Origin: Cyclobacterium sp.
Lineage (GTDB): Bacteria > Bacteroidota > Bacteroidia > Cytophagales > Cyclobacteriaceae
Assembly: GCF_014762705.1 (NCBI RefSeq)
Contig: NZ_JABURL010000124.1
Coordinates: forward strand, 1-53,470
DNA length: 53,470 bases
Direction: 5' to 3'
The notes under the pieces are model-generated. The model ran no database searches and was not told where the DNA came from. It was given only the letters and a program-made list of their open reading frames with translations. Each line of letters begins with the position of its first letter. Position 1 is the first letter of the stretch. A program made the translations under genes and the position numbers. This document shows, piece by piece, positions 32,985 to 42,563 of this stretch.

Positions 32985-35900
32985 TTATCCCGATAAAAGG
33001 CTTACCTTATGCTTTCTTTTGCGGTGGAACACCGCATATAATACCGGGACAAGGATCAGTGTAATCAAAGTAGAAAAGGAAAGGCCACCTATAACGGCTA
33101 TAGCCATTGGTTTCCATATTTCTGAGCCCTCACCTTGGCTAGTGGCCAGTGGTAACATAGCTAAAAGTGTAGTGAGGGTAGTCATGAGTACAGGGCGCAA
33201 TCTGGATCTTCCTGATTCAACTATTGCATCGAAAAGAGTCAGGCCCCTCCCACGCAATAACTGAATAAAATCCACCAAAACAATTGCATTCTTCACCACA
33301 ATTCCTACAAGGATTATACCTCCGATAAAAGCGATTACACTCAATTTTGTATTTGTGAGAATCAAGGCCAATAAAACGCCGGTAAAGGCAAAAGGAAGGG
33401 AAAACATGATGATAAATGGATCCTTCAGCGATTCGAACTGCGCCGCCATGACAATATACACCAATATTACACTTAAGCCCAAGAGCAGGAAAAGATCTCC
33501 AAAGGCTTCCTGCTGCTCTTCTATATCTCCTCCAAATTCAATCTCCACTCCTGAAGGAAGGTCCAGCTCATTGGTAATAAAATCGTTGATTTGTTCGGTA
33601 ACCACATTCAAAGGGGTTTCAACAAGATCTGCCGTGACCTGAATAGAGCGCTCTCTGCCAATCCGTTCAATGTTCGGAGGCGTGTAAATTTCCCTGACCT
33701 CCCCTAGTGCTCCGATTTCTACCAGATCACCATTAGGAGTCACCACTGTCATTCTCCGGATATCATCAATATTTTGGCGGTAAGACTCTTCATACTGTAC
33801 CACAATATCAAACTCTTCCCCCTCTTCCCGGTATTCAGTGGCGATAAGCCCCGCAATCATATTTCGGATGCTCTGCCCAACTGTTCCAGAATTAAGGCCC
33901 AGTGCCGCCAATCTATCCTTATCCAGATCTATCTGGAGTGCTGGTTGTGGATCTCCCCGGCTTTCATCCGCATTTCTTACTCCCTCGATCTTCTGGAGTC
34001 TTTCGATTATCCTGGCTGCAATTTCTGAAGTCTGGTCAAGATCATTCCCGATGATGTCGATCGCTACAGGAGATCCTGCGCTGACTCCCCCTTGGGTACT
34101 TACGGAATATTTGATTGCTTCTGGAATATCCTTTAACTCTTCCCTTATTATCTCTGCGATTTCAAAAACGGAACGATCCCGTTCACTTGCAGGAATAAGA
34201 GATGCCGTAATATCGATGGTATTAGGTCCTGTGCCTCCGCCTCCTAAAGCGGCACCTCCACTGGTACTGGCCCCTATCCCAGAAGAAATAACTTCCAGTT
34301 CGGGCACCTGCTCGAAAAAGATTTGTTCAACTTTATCAATGGTGGAAATGGCACTTTCTGGGCTTCTGCCGGTAGGCAGCTCAATAGTTACCATAAGGCG
34401 TCCGTTATCGGATTGGGGCATAAATTCGGTTCCCAACCCGGGTATCATCAATAAAGATCCTAAAAACAGAACAATGGCTAAAACCACCACTATTACCTTG
34501 TGGTTTAAAGACCACCCAAGTATTTTTTTGTACCCATTGTCCAATCCGCTAAGGGCGGCTTCCACCCTGGCACTGATCCTTTTTCCGATGGACTTCTTCT
34601 CAGAAGTTTTTAGTGTCTTTTTTTCTTCTCTCAATAGTTTTGAAGACATCATGGGAATAAGGGTCAGGGCGGCCAGCGTAGAGACCACGATGGTCACCAC
34701 CACAATAGATCCTAGCTGCCCAAACCAGATCCCAGTCATACCGGTAAGGAAAGTCAGGGGCAAAAACACCGCCACAACAGTAAGTGTGGTGGCCACTACC
34801 GCAACCCCGACTTCATTGGTCCCATAAAGGGCTGCTTCTCTCGGTTTGGTCCCCTTGTCCACATAGGTGGATATATTTTCCAGGACCACAATAGCATCAT
34901 CCACCACCATTCCCAAGGCAATGGATATCGAGGAGAGGGATATTAAATTTAAGGTGCCGCCTGTTACTGACAGATAAATAAAGGCGGCAATAAGCGAAAA
35001 AGGAATGGCTAGTGCCACAATAAAAGTCGCTCTCCACCTTCTTAAGAAGATAAACACCACCAACACCACAAAAACAACCGCATATATCAGTACATTAGAA
35101 AGGTTATTCACCGAATTGATGATGAATTCTGAGGTGTCAATTACTGTTTTGATTTGTACATCCGGCGGCAGATTTCTGCTAAGCTCCGGAATCCTTTCCA
35201 GTACAGCCTGGGCGACCCGGACGGTATTGGCATTATTTTGCTTCTGTACAGATATGGTTACGGCCCTTCTTCCGCTTACCATTTCTATGCGGTTGTCTTC
35301 GTCAACAGCATCCTGGACTTGGGCGACATCGTTTATGTGCACAATGCCACCTTGTGGGGTATTTTTTACCACAATTTTCCCTATTTCTTCTATAGAAGTA
35401 AATTCCGTGTCGATCCGGACATTGTATTGTTGTTGACCTACATCCAGGTTCCCTGCCGGTATTACAATATTTTCATTGCCCAAGGCCTGGCCAATCTGAC
35501 CAATATTCACCTCATAGGCACTCATTCTTTGCGGGTCAACATTCACCTGGATTTCCCTGATTGGCCCACCTTCCACGTTTACGGCCCCAACTCCGGCTAC
35601 CCGGTTGAGGGGGGTTACGAACTGGTCATCCAGAATTTGACGTAAGTTGGGATAACTTTCCTCAGCAGTGGCTGCCAGGATAATCACCGGGATGCTACTG
35701 GCATTAAATCTATAAATAACAGGATCGTCAATATCGTCGGGCAACAAAGGTCTAGCCCGGCTCAGGGCGTCCCGAATATTATTGGAGGCTTCATCAAGAT
35801 TGGAGCCCCAGTCAAACTCCAAGGTAATAATGGAAACGTTTTCCACGGAAGAGGAGGTGATTTCATCCAGGTCATTAAGAGTACTGAACTGGTCTTCCAG

Positions 35901-36098
35901 CTCCGTCGTAACATTTTGCTCCACTTCCAAGGCCCCTGCACCCTGATAAGTGGTAATAACCGTAATTATAGGTGGATCAATCTCTGGGAAAAGATCTACC
36001 GGCAAATTTACTGTAGAATAAATCCCGAAAACCATGAGGGCTATAAAGACCATCATGGTCGCTACAGGGCGAAAAATGGCAGTTTTAAATAGGTTCAT
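32985..36098 (-). CDS. RND efflux pump, inner-membrane transporter (second system)
   Basis: A 1037-residue RND permease, full length. FRPVATMMVFIALMVFGIYSTVNLPVDLFPEIDPP is TM1 and its exit; YQGAGALEVEQNVTTELEDQ starts the porter domain; the proton-relay Asp400-Asp401 pair is in ALGMVVDDAIVVLENISTYVDKG; the central region has a glycine-rich loop (STSGGAALGGGGTGPN); the C-terminal half has TKLSVIAFIGGIILVGIVVKNAIVLVDFIQLLRGRG and MTTLTTLLAMLPLATSQGEGSEIWKPMAIAVIGGLSFST. It belongs to the HAE1 group but is well diverged from the pump at 15357. It is 8 bases after the MFP gene. Confidence 0.95.
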   Translation of the reverse strand: MNLFKTAIFRPVATMMVFIALMVFGIYSTVNLPVDLFPEIDPPIITVITTYQGAGALEVEQNVTTELEDQFSTLNDLDEITSSSVENVSIITLEFDWGSNLDEASNNIRDALSRARPLLPDDIDDPVIYRFNASSIPVIILAATAEESYPNLRQILDDQFVTPLNRVAGVGAVNVEGGPIREIQVNVDPQRMSAYEVNIGQIGQALGNENIVIPAGNLDVGQQQYNVRIDTEFTSIEEIGKIVVKNTPQGGIVHINDVAQVQDAVDEDNRIEMVSGRRAVTISVQKQNNANTVRVAQAVLERIPELSRNLPPDVQIKTVIDTSEFIINSVNNLSNVLIYAVVFVVLVVFIFLRRWRATFIVALAIPFSLIAAFIYLSVTGGTLNLISLSSISIALGMVVDDAIVVLENISTYVDKGTKPREAALYGTNEVGVAVVATTLTVVAVFLPLTFLTGMTGIWFGQLGSIVVVTIVVSTLAALTLIPMMSSKLLREEKKTLKTSEKKSIGKRISARVEAALSGLDNGYKKILGWSLNHKVIVVVLAIVLFLGSLLMIPGLGTEFMPQSDNGRLMVTIELPTGRSPESAISTIDKVEQIFFEQVPELEVISSGIGASTSGGAALGGGGTGPNTIDITASLIPASERDRSVFEIAEIIREELKDIPEAIKYSVSTQGGVSAGSPVAIDIIGNDLDQTSEIAARIIERLQKIEGVRNADESRGDPQPALQIDLDKDRLAALGLNSGTVGQSIRNMIAGLIATEYREEGEEFDIVVQYEESYRQNIDDIRRMTVVTPNGDLVEIGALGEVREIYTPPNIERIGRERSIQVTADLVETPLNVVTEQINDFITNELDLPSGVEIEFGGDIEEQQEAFGDLFLLLGLSVILVYIVMAAQFESLKDPFIIMFSLPFAFTGVLLALILTNTKLSVIAFIGGIILVGIVVKNAIVLVDFIQLLRGRGLTLFDAIVESGRSRLRPVLMTTLTTLLAMLPLATSQGEGSEIWKPMAIAVIGGLSFSTLITLILVPVLYAVFHRKRKHKVSLLSG

Positions 36099-36106
36099 AT
36101 TTCTAA

Positions 36107-37159
36107 TTATTCAACTTGGGCATTTGCGTTCACCACTCTTACCAAGGTACCTTCATTGAGTTTTCCAATACCTTCCGTGATAATGGTTTTGCCAGCTTCT
36201 AAACCGGACACCACCCTGATCAGATCCTGATAACGGTTGCCTGTTTCCACAGCAATCCGCCTCACACGATCCCCTTCTTTCACAAAAACAAATTGATCGG
36301 TGGTGCCGGGTTGGTTCACCACCGCGGTTGCCGGAATATATATACCTTCTATTTCACCCAAGTTGAGCGAAACCCGGGCGAACATGCCCGGCCTGAGCTG
36401 TCTTTCCTCATTTTCAATGCGGATCTCAATCCGAAAAGTGCGGCTATTCCGATCAATGGTGGGTGATTTTCTGTCCACCTGTCCAGAAAATTCTTCTTCC
36501 GGATATACATCGGTCCTTACCGTTGCCTTCATGCCTTTCTTTACCTGATTATAAAATCCTTCTCCAACATTAATGGTAATTTTTATCGGCTCGATTTGCA
36601 TCATGACCAGGATTGCAGGAGCTTCTGCAGAAGGTGTAAACATTTCCCCGTCAAAGAAATATTTTTTGGTAATCACCCCATCAAAATTAGCCGTTAGACG
36701 GGTGTTTTCTGCCAAATTTTCATAATTGGTCAAGGCATTTTGATATTCAGTCATGGCCTGATCAAATTGCTGGCCTGAGACAGAACCAATCTTCACCAAA
36801 GTATCCAAACGCTCAACTTCCCTGCTTGCCAATTCCATTTGACTCCTCGCTTGGTTAAGCTGGGCAGCATTCATGGTGACTAAAAGTTGTCCTCTCTTTA
36901 CCCTTTCGCCCTCCTCCACTTTTATTTCATCGATCCTGACCCCGGTCTGTCCGGTAATATATGCCTGTTCCCAGGCTTCGACATTGGCGGTATATCTGAT
37001 AATTTGGGGAAAGATTTGTTTTTCCACTGGTTGCGCCTCTACTGCAACTGCTTCTTTTACTTCCTGCTCACTGTCTGCTTCTTGATCTTTGCCTCCGCAG
37101 GAAACCATCATTGCAAAAACAGAGATCCAGAGAAAAAGGCTTTTGTTCAGCTTTTTCAT
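36107..37159 (-). CDS. RND efflux adaptor lipoprotein (membrane fusion protein, second system)
   Basis: A 350-residue adaptor with a lipoprotein signal ending VFAMMVSCGGKD (lipobox cysteine). Then come the lipoyl motif (EAWEQAYITGQTGVRIDEIKVEEGERVKRGQLLVTMN), an alpha hairpin (NQARSQMELASREVERLDTLVKIGSVSGQQFDQAMTEYQNAL), LTANFDGVITKKYFFDGEMFTPSAEAPAILVMMQ and beta-barrel segments. The start at 37159 is chosen because it gives a textbook lipoprotein signal and a 16-base gap to the TolC stop; a longer frame begins at 37192. Confidence 0.92.
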   Translation of the reverse strand: MKKLNKSLFLWISVFAMMVSCGGKDQEADSEQEVKEAVAVEAQPVEKQIFPQIIRYTANVEAWEQAYITGQTGVRIDEIKVEEGERVKRGQLLVTMNAAQLNQARSQMELASREVERLDTLVKIGSVSGQQFDQAMTEYQNALTNYENLAENTRLTANFDGVITKKYFFDGEMFTPSAEAPAILVMMQIEPIKITINVGEGFYNQVKKGMKATVRTDVYPEEEFSGQVDRKSPTIDRNSRTFRIEIRIENEERQLRPGMFARVSLNLGEIEGIYIPATAVVNQPGTTDQFVFVKEGDRVRRIAVETGNRYQDLIRVVSGLEAGKTIITEGIGKLNEGTLVRVVNANAQVE

Positions 37160-37175
37160 GCTTGTTAATAGTTGG

Positions 37176-38645
37176 TTAATCGTTAGTTTCATTCCCGGTC
37201 AGTTGGTTAAAATCAGCTAAGGCAATTAAGTATTCATAAATTATTTCCAGCTGGTTCAGACGGGCTTGGGTAAGGGCAAGCTCTGCATCATTCACTTCAA
37301 TTAAGGTTCCTACCCCACTGTTGTAACTTACCTGTGCGATCTGATAGCCCCTTTCAGCCTGGGCAATGTTTTTTTCCTGTGCTTCAAGGCTTCTTTGTGC
37401 CCGCTGAATTCTGTTCAAGGCATTTTGTGCTTGGATGCTGAGTGATTTACGTTGGTATTCCTCCTGGATGTTCGTTTGATAAAGATCGATCCTGGCCTGC
37501 TCTATCTGCCGAACCCGTGTCAGACCCTGAAAAACCGGAATACTCAACTGGATACCTATAAAGGAGGTGTTAACCCAGAAATAATTGTTAAAGTTAAAAT
37601 TATTTGCCTGGGCCTGCCAGGCGTAATTTCCAATAGCCGATAGTGAAGGATAAAAAGCAGCTTTCTGCACCTCAATTTGTTTTTTCCGTAAATTTTGTTG
37701 AACAGCCAACTGTTGCAATTCTGGATTATCTTCTAAGGTATATCCGCTTAGTATCACCTCTGGATCACTGTTTTCATAAAACTCTACTAATGATTCCTCG
37801 AGGGAAACAGGAATTTCCTGGGGAATGTTGGCCAATAATTTCAGATTATTCACGGCAGCTTCATAACTATTCTGCCCCTGCAGAATATCCGGCCGAATGT
37901 TTTCCACCTGCACTTCCGCCCGGATCATATCGTATTCCGGTACCAGCTCCTGTGAAAACTGGTTTTGAATATTTTCAAAATTCCGTTGTGCATTTTCCAG
38001 GCTTTGATCCAATACCTGTAAGGATTCTCTGGCTAAAAGCGCCTCATAATATGCTTGTTTAACCTGTGTTCTAATTTGGTTTTTATTGATATCCAGTCCT
38101 TTTTCCTGTATCTCCACAGCTGTTTCTGCTGCCCTTTTAGAGGTTCTTAATTCCCGGTTATACAAAGGTAGGTTTGCCTGGGCTGATATATTGTAAGAAT
38201 TATCAAATCCAGCTTCAATGATAGTTCCTTCTGAGCCGCCTCCGGCCCCTCCAAAGCCTTCTCCGGGAGGCAGAAAGAATACAGGCCTTTTTATATTGCG
38301 GAGGTACTGGCCGTCTATACTAATATAGGGCAATAGGGCCCCTTTAGCCGCTTTTAACTGGCTGGTTGTTCTTTGGATCTCCAATTTTGCTAGAAGAATT
38401 TCAGGATTTCCTGTAAGGGCACTCGAAAGGGTCTCTTTCAAGGTTAATGCCAAAGTGTCTTTTTCCTGTGCATGGGTTTGTTGAAAAATGGTCAGGCACA
38501 GGAAGACCGCAAGTATTATACCTGTCCTGAAGTCTGCTTTACGGGAGTAGGTAATTCGACTGCTATGTTCTCCGGCGAGGAGAAAATGCTGAACGCATCC
38601 ATAAGGTAGAAAGGAAGCAATTCTCTTTTTATTTATACTTTCCAT
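37176..38645 (-). CDS. TolC-family outer-membrane efflux protein (second system)
   Basis: A 489-residue TolC-type protein. LTLKETLSSALTGNPEILLAKLEIQRTTSQLKAAKGALLPYISIDGQYL begins the first helical half; NPELQQLAVQQNLRKKQIEVQKAAFYPSLSAIGNYAW and VSYNSGVGTLIEVNDAELALTQARLNQLEIIYEYLIALADFNQLTG are typical of the second. The hydrophobic signal core (GIILAVFLCLTIFQQTHAQ) lies unusually late, after 42 residues; no ATG lies closer, so either a non-ATG start is used or the annotated front is read-through. 90 bases separate it from the broken regulator gene upstream. Confidence 0.9.
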   Translation of the reverse strand: MESINKKRIASFLPYGCVQHFLLAGEHSSRITYSRKADFRTGIILAVFLCLTIFQQTHAQEKDTLALTLKETLSSALTGNPEILLAKLEIQRTTSQLKAAKGALLPYISIDGQYLRNIKRPVFFLPPGEGFGGAGGGSEGTIIEAGFDNSYNISAQANLPLYNRELRTSKRAAETAVEIQEKGLDINKNQIRTQVKQAYYEALLARESLQVLDQSLENAQRNFENIQNQFSQELVPEYDMIRAEVQVENIRPDILQGQNSYEAAVNNLKLLANIPQEIPVSLEESLVEFYENSDPEVILSGYTLEDNPELQQLAVQQNLRKKQIEVQKAAFYPSLSAIGNYAWQAQANNFNFNNYFWVNTSFIGIQLSIPVFQGLTRVRQIEQARIDLYQTNIQEEYQRKSLSIQAQNALNRIQRAQRSLEAQEKNIAQAERGYQIAQVSYNSGVGTLIEVNDAELALTQARLNQLEIIYEYLIALADFNQLTGNETND

Positions 38646-38735
38646 CTATTGTCGCTAATTTAGTTGGTCATTTTTTTCTGATCTTTATGTTTAGGCGGAT
38701 CTTTGAGGGCTTTTGAAAGGAAAAAACATGCCAGT

Positions 38736-39197
38736 TTATTTTTTTGTCTTTACCCAACGATCCATCACCACCTTCATGGCTTCCTCCATTTCTCCATAAA
38801 ATCCTTCCATCTCTTTCAGCATTTGATTGAACTCAGGATAGGATGCTGACCTTGTTCGGGTCAGATCTTCAAGAATACACCGAAAAGGGGTAATCTGCTC
38901 TATTTTCCTTTTTATCATTTCCATCCAGGTTTTGGAGTTGACATGAAAATAACGCTTTCTATCCCCGAGAAAAGTTTTTTAATCCACTAGTCCCGCTCTC
39001 AATAAAAAGTTAAGGGAGGTGCTGACAGAGCTTTTACTGGATTGAAGATTTTCCTTTATTTCCTCGAAAGTGCAGAACGGAGGCTCTGCCACCAGCAAAA
39101 GGGCCATTACCCTTGCCGTCAGCGGTGGGAAATCAGTGTTCTCCAGCGTAACGCCAATCTTTTCTATCTGTGAGGCTTGTTTCTCTCTAATGATCAT
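38736..39197 (-). pseudogene. GbsR/MarR-family regulator of efflux operon 2, in-frame stop
   Basis: One reading frame of 153 codons interrupted by a single TAA at codon 73 (38979-38981). The part before has the HTH (RVMALLLVAEPPFCTFEEIKENLQSSKSSVSTSLNFLLRAGLVD); the part after resumes in the same frame with KTFLGDRKRYFHVNSKTW and a C-terminal helix bundle. It aligns with the intact regulator at 21079, and the stop falls exactly where that protein has tyrosine (VEYRTKPGERKRYF), so TAT or TAC to TAA is the simplest history. The product would be the HTH without wing and dimer domain, and thus probably inactive. The total length equals that of the intact relative. Confidence 0.85.
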
Positions 39198-39222
39198 ACT
39201 TCTTATTGAATTTGGCTGAAAT

Positions 39223-39289
39223 TTAATAAATTTGTTCCGTTTAATAAAGTAAGTTCTGTTTAATAAAGTAAGTTCTGTTTTTTATGAAC
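39223..39289 (-). promoter_or_regulatory. tandem 19-bp repeats ending in an 18-bp GTTC...GAAC inverted repeat
   Basis: TTAATAAAGTAAGTTCTGT occurs twice in tandem (39241-39259, 39260-39278), preceded by a degenerate copy (39223-39240). GTTC half-sites recur with a 19-base period at 39234, 39253 and 39272. The last one pairs with ATGAAC to form GTTCTGTTTTTTATGAAC (39272-39289), which has the same length and outer half-sites as the perfect palindrome at 21592-21609. It lies 26-92 bases upstream of the broken regulator and is the probable operator of efflux operon 2. Confidence 0.6.
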
Positions 39290-39577
39290 CAACGTTCCTG
39301 CCAATATTATAGCGGGAAGTGTTTTTTGAAGTTAAAAAATCCAGTTCAGCATTATGCCTGAAAATTATTCTTTATCTTTGTCCTTAATAATTTTTTAATC
39401 CCACTCAATAAAACAGGACACCCGGAAGTAAAAAAAGTAGAGGAAAAACTTCGCCAGATTGGCATGGGCAGTGAAGTGGAAAATCCAACATATCCAACAA
39501 TTTTTCGGTTGTTCTTTCCTCGGTATCGAACTTTGACCAGGCGTTGAAGGCCTTTTGTGATCTTCTGAAAATCTGTT
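39290..39577. other. scar region between efflux operon 2 and the MFP remnant
   Basis: No intact gene. A plus-strand open stretch near 39411-39500 (TGHPEVKKVEEKLRQIGM) has natural composition and may be a fragment of a lost gene. Confidence 0.35.
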
Positions 39578-40111
39578 CTATCTTACCAGGGACCCAATTC
39601 GATAATTAATTGCACCTACATAACCATTTACAGGGCTTTTGATAGTAGCATAACCAATATTGGCAGTGATACTATTATAGTTGGCCTTGGCCTGCGCAAG
39701 CCTGGCTTCAGCAGTTTGTAGTTGTACATTGCTAATGATGCCTTTTTCAACCAAAGGCTTTAGCTTATCTACCTCAACCTGGGCTGCGTTTACATTTGCT
39801 TTAGCTGCACCAGCTTCTCCGGCCAGGGAGGCGGTTTCAAGTCTGAAAAGTGTCTGTCCTTTTTTGACAGCTTCGCCTTCATCCACTAATACATCTGTAA
39901 TATTTCCTGGCACCTTTGCTCTAACAGCACTGTTTACCGTACCTTCAATACCTACAGGATAGGATGAATATGCTGTTACTGTTTTAAGCGGAACCTCCAC
40001 AACCGGACAGGGAACAGGTCCGGCAGCTTGTTGTTACCCCGGATTTCCATCATTGCAAGCGGATAAGAGAAATAGGCTTAAAGCAAAGCCGAAATAATTG
40101 AATTTTTTCAT
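39578..40111 (-). pseudogene. truncated membrane fusion protein gene (third efflux locus)
   Basis: Begins at ATG 40111 with a lipoprotein signal (FGFALSLFLLSACNDGNPG), then an in-frame TAA after codon 25, then continues in frame with PVVEVPLKTVTAYSSYPVGIEGTVNSAVRAKVPGNITDVLVDEGEAVKKGQTLFRLE, an alpha hairpin, and TIKSPVNGYVGAINYRIGSLVR, where it is cut off. Only about 175 of the usual 380 residues remain, so it has one nonsense codon and a lost 3' half; the downstream RND gene is absent. It lies 154 bases from the TetR gene at 40266, in the usual TetR-MFP order. Confidence 0.85.
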
Positions 40112-40265
40112 TTGTGGATAATTGATTTTCATGTATTGAATTTGTTGCCCTGAATTGTATAGAATTGTAATGTATAAATTGTGACTTATTGTAACTTCAA
40201 GAGTTATTTCTGTTTACTTTTTATCGAAAAAATAATTTTAGATTCAAAAGGATTGTTGAGATTCT

Positions 40266-40835
40266 CTATTCTTTATTCACTGCCATTCCATCCCAAAGTA
40301 TTTGAATGATATTATGTTGGTCAGTAAAGTTCAACGGAATACTTCCAAATTTGTGCAGCTTAGCTGAGGTGGTTATGCTTCCTAAAGTAAGTACTACCAG
40401 GATCTCAGGTTTTACATCTTTTATCTCACCTTTTCCAATCCCTCCTTTAAAAAAATCAAAGAGCTCTCCCTGAAAATGGGTCGGAAATTTATTAATATTA
40501 TATGGAGAATTGATAAATTGTTCAAAAAATATTAGAACATTGGTATTTTCTATATAAAACTGGTAGAGATTTGTCCAAATGTTTTGAAACGTTTTTTTAT
40601 GGCTTATATTTTCACCTATTGTTTCTTTAATAATTTCAACCACTCTACCTCTATTGTATGCATGAAGCTCACCAATTAATTGATTTTTGCTTTCAAAATA
40701 ATGATATATAGTTCCTACAGCCACCCCGGCATTTTTGGCCACCATGCTCATCGGCGTTCCATGAAATCCGTTTTCGGTGATCAAATTTATTGTACTTTCA
40801 AAAATTGCTTTCTTCTTATCTGAAATATTTTCCAT
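40266..40835 (-). CDS. TetR-family regulator (next to the MFP remnant)
   Basis: A 189-residue TetR protein with the N-terminal HTH KKKAIFESTINLITENGFHGTPMSMVAKNAGVAVGTIYHYFESKNQLIGELH and a ligand domain rich in aromatic residues. The start at 40835 is chosen because the longer frame from 40853 would run through a palindrome TGAACGTTCA (40843-40852), the likely operator. Its former target, the adjacent MFP-RND operon, is destroyed, so the regulator may now be an orphan or control another pump. Confidence 0.88.
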   Translation of the reverse strand: MENISDKKKAIFESTINLITENGFHGTPMSMVAKNAGVAVGTIYHYFESKNQLIGELHAYNRGRVVEIIKETIGENISHKKTFQNIWTNLYQFYIENTNVLIFFEQFINSPYNINKFPTHFQGELFDFFKGGIGKGEIKDVKPEILVVLTLGSITTSAKLHKFGSIPLNFTDQHNIIQILWDGMAVNKE

Positions 40836-40842
40836 TTTGAAT

Positions 40843-40852
40843 TGAACGTTCA
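40843..40852 (-). promoter_or_regulatory. TGAACGTTCA palindrome, TetR operator candidate
   Basis: Perfect 10-bp palindrome, extending almost symmetrically to GAATTGAACGTTCATTC, directly upstream of the regulator start. Confidence 0.5.
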
Positions 40853-40967
40853 TTCGGGAGCGTCAGTAGCTGCAGGCTTAGCGTTACTGTCTCAAAAAAG
40901 ATCGTTTTGTGAGACTGCTTAATTAAATCCCATTGAATATTATGATTGCTATCGGTCAACAAAATAT

Positions 40968-41695
40968 CTACTTCACCGAAACTTCGGTACCTATCAATTC
41001 TCCGCTTTCAATATCTCGATAGATTCCCGACCACGGTCCACTATTGGCCAATGCGCTTTCACGAAGATGAACCCCTAGTTTATTAGCTTCGGTTTTAAAA
41101 TCCTCAGAAAACCTATTCGGTTCGATGTACAATATTAATGAGTCCTGAGTAGCATATAAAGGTCCAATAGAGAGCGTTTCCGTCACCTCTTTTAGTGTCA
41201 TTCTAAAATCTAAAACATTAAGCAGTGAAGTTAACGACTGATTATGCAATCCTGAACCAATACATGAAAACCTTAAAACTGGCTCACCATCTTTAATGAC
41301 TATTTCTAGGTTGTTATTTCAGGCAATCGATGTCCATAGCCAACCTTTTCAATCAGATCCTGCTGAAATGTTGCAGGATCTGGAATAGAGATACCATCGA
41401 CAAATAAGCCATTCGATCCCCAATTAGCGTATTAATACTATGAATAAGCCCGACCATATTCCCTTGTCGATCTACAGCCACAATTGCCGCAGAATGCTCA
41501 CTTTTATAATTTTCATGTCGATTTGTTTTAACATCCTCTCCTTTTAACCTTTGTTCCAAGATCAATTTGGAAGTGCTTTTTTTCTGCATCGATGCCAGCG
41601 AAAGGTCAAATTGATTTTCAAAATAGTCGGGGTCGTAAGATGAGAAATGGGACGCTTTCAATATTTGAATCAGAATCCTCGTTGCTTCGGTAGAT
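40968..41695 (-). pseudogene. gamma-glutamyltransferase-like pseudogene (C-terminal remnant)
   Basis: Pieces of one protein in three frames. HYVKSTEATRILIQIL, then EHSAAIVAVDRQGNMVGLIHSINTLI (the nucleophile region normally TTHxSVVD is changed), then in the next frame GSNGLFVDGISIPDPATFQQDLI, then in another IVIKDGEPVLRFSCIGSGLHNQSLTSLLNVLDFRMTLKEV and a C-terminal LYATQDSLILYIEPNRFSEDFKTEANKLGVHLRE. The order matches the gamma-glutamyltranspeptidase small-subunit region. There are at least two frameshifts and a stop, and the N-terminal half is missing; the remnant abuts the 3' end of the TetR gene at 41697. Confidence 0.7.
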
Positions 41696-41696
41696 T

Positions 41697-42332
41697 TTAC
41701 ATAATGTCCGACTTCCTTAAGCCGCGATACTTCAGCAATTGGATTAGTAAATCGCTGATTATTTCCGGGTACCCTGTCATTAGCTCATCATACTCTTTTG
41801 GAGAAATTTGCAGGCTATACGAAAAAACAATTGCATTCATCAATGGGAATGAGCAAAGTGAATGAATTATTACATAAATATACCTGGAATCCACATCCGA
41901 ACGAATCAGTCGCTCCTGTTTCAACCTGTCGAAGTAGAGCACAAATTTGTTTAGTCCTTTTCTGTGCTTTTTAGTTCTTGATGCCAATAATTCAGGCTTA
42001 CGAATGATTTCCCGCAACAGGAATAGCATCGAATTCGTTTTTAAAAAAGTAATGAGAGTACTGATAAATCTTTTCAGTTTCCCTTCCCAACTTTCTTCCA
42101 TATCCTGATCCCATGTGGATAAAAGGGGCATAAAACGCTCTAGCACTTCATCAAAAATCCGCTCAAACATTTTCTCTTTAGTTCTGAAATAATAATGAAG
42201 CAAAGCCCGGTTAATTCCGGCACGATCCGATATCTCCTGCATCCTGGCTCCATCAAATCCTTTAGATTCGAACACCTTTCTTGCGGCCACCAAAATCGCC
42301 TCCTCCGTGGAAATGCTTGTTTCTGCGTTCAT
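41697..42332 (-). CDS. TetR-family regulator, divergent from the fatty acid hydroxylase
   Basis: A 211-residue TetR protein: STEEAILVAARKVFESKGFDGARMQEISDRAGINRALLHYYFRTKEKMFERIFDEVLERF is a clear HTH, and the C-terminal part is helical. The start at 42332 (MNAETSIS) is preferred, because the longer frame from 42356 begins inside the palindrome TGTTAATTTTAACA. The final residues (GLRKSDIM) run into the gamma-glutamyltransferase remnant, so the natural C terminus may have been slightly altered. Likely represses itself and perhaps the divergent hydroxylase gene. Confidence 0.88.
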   Translation of the reverse strand: MNAETSISTEEAILVAARKVFESKGFDGARMQEISDRAGINRALLHYYFRTKEKMFERIFDEVLERFMPLLSTWDQDMEESWEGKLKRFISTLITFLKTNSMLFLLREIIRKPELLASRTKKHRKGLNKFVLYFDRLKQERLIRSDVDSRYIYVIIHSLCSFPLMNAIVFSYSLQISPKEYDELMTGYPEIISDLLIQLLKYRGLRKSDIM

Positions 42333-42341
42333 ATCAATGTT

Positions 42342-42378
42342 TGTTAATTTTAACATTTTTTTTTAACAATTCTGTTAA
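42342..42378. promoter_or_regulatory. two TGTTAA/TTAACA palindromes in the divergent promoter region
   Basis: TGTTAATTTTAACA (42342-42355) and TTAACAATTCTGTTAA (42363-42378), both perfect, built from the same half-sites, directly upstream of the TetR gene. Likely its operator. Confidence 0.6.
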
Positions 42379-42563
42379 ATGTAAGAATATTTTATTTATT
42401 TTACACCATCAAAATATTAGAAGACAAGTTTTGTTTATGGGGGAATTCTTAGCTTCTAATGAAGCACGCAATTAAGCGAGCGCGACAACTGTATTTGTTA
42501 AGCCAGGCTATTGTGCCGTTTATCGTTACATCTCGTAATTAGAATATTCATACATTAAGAATA

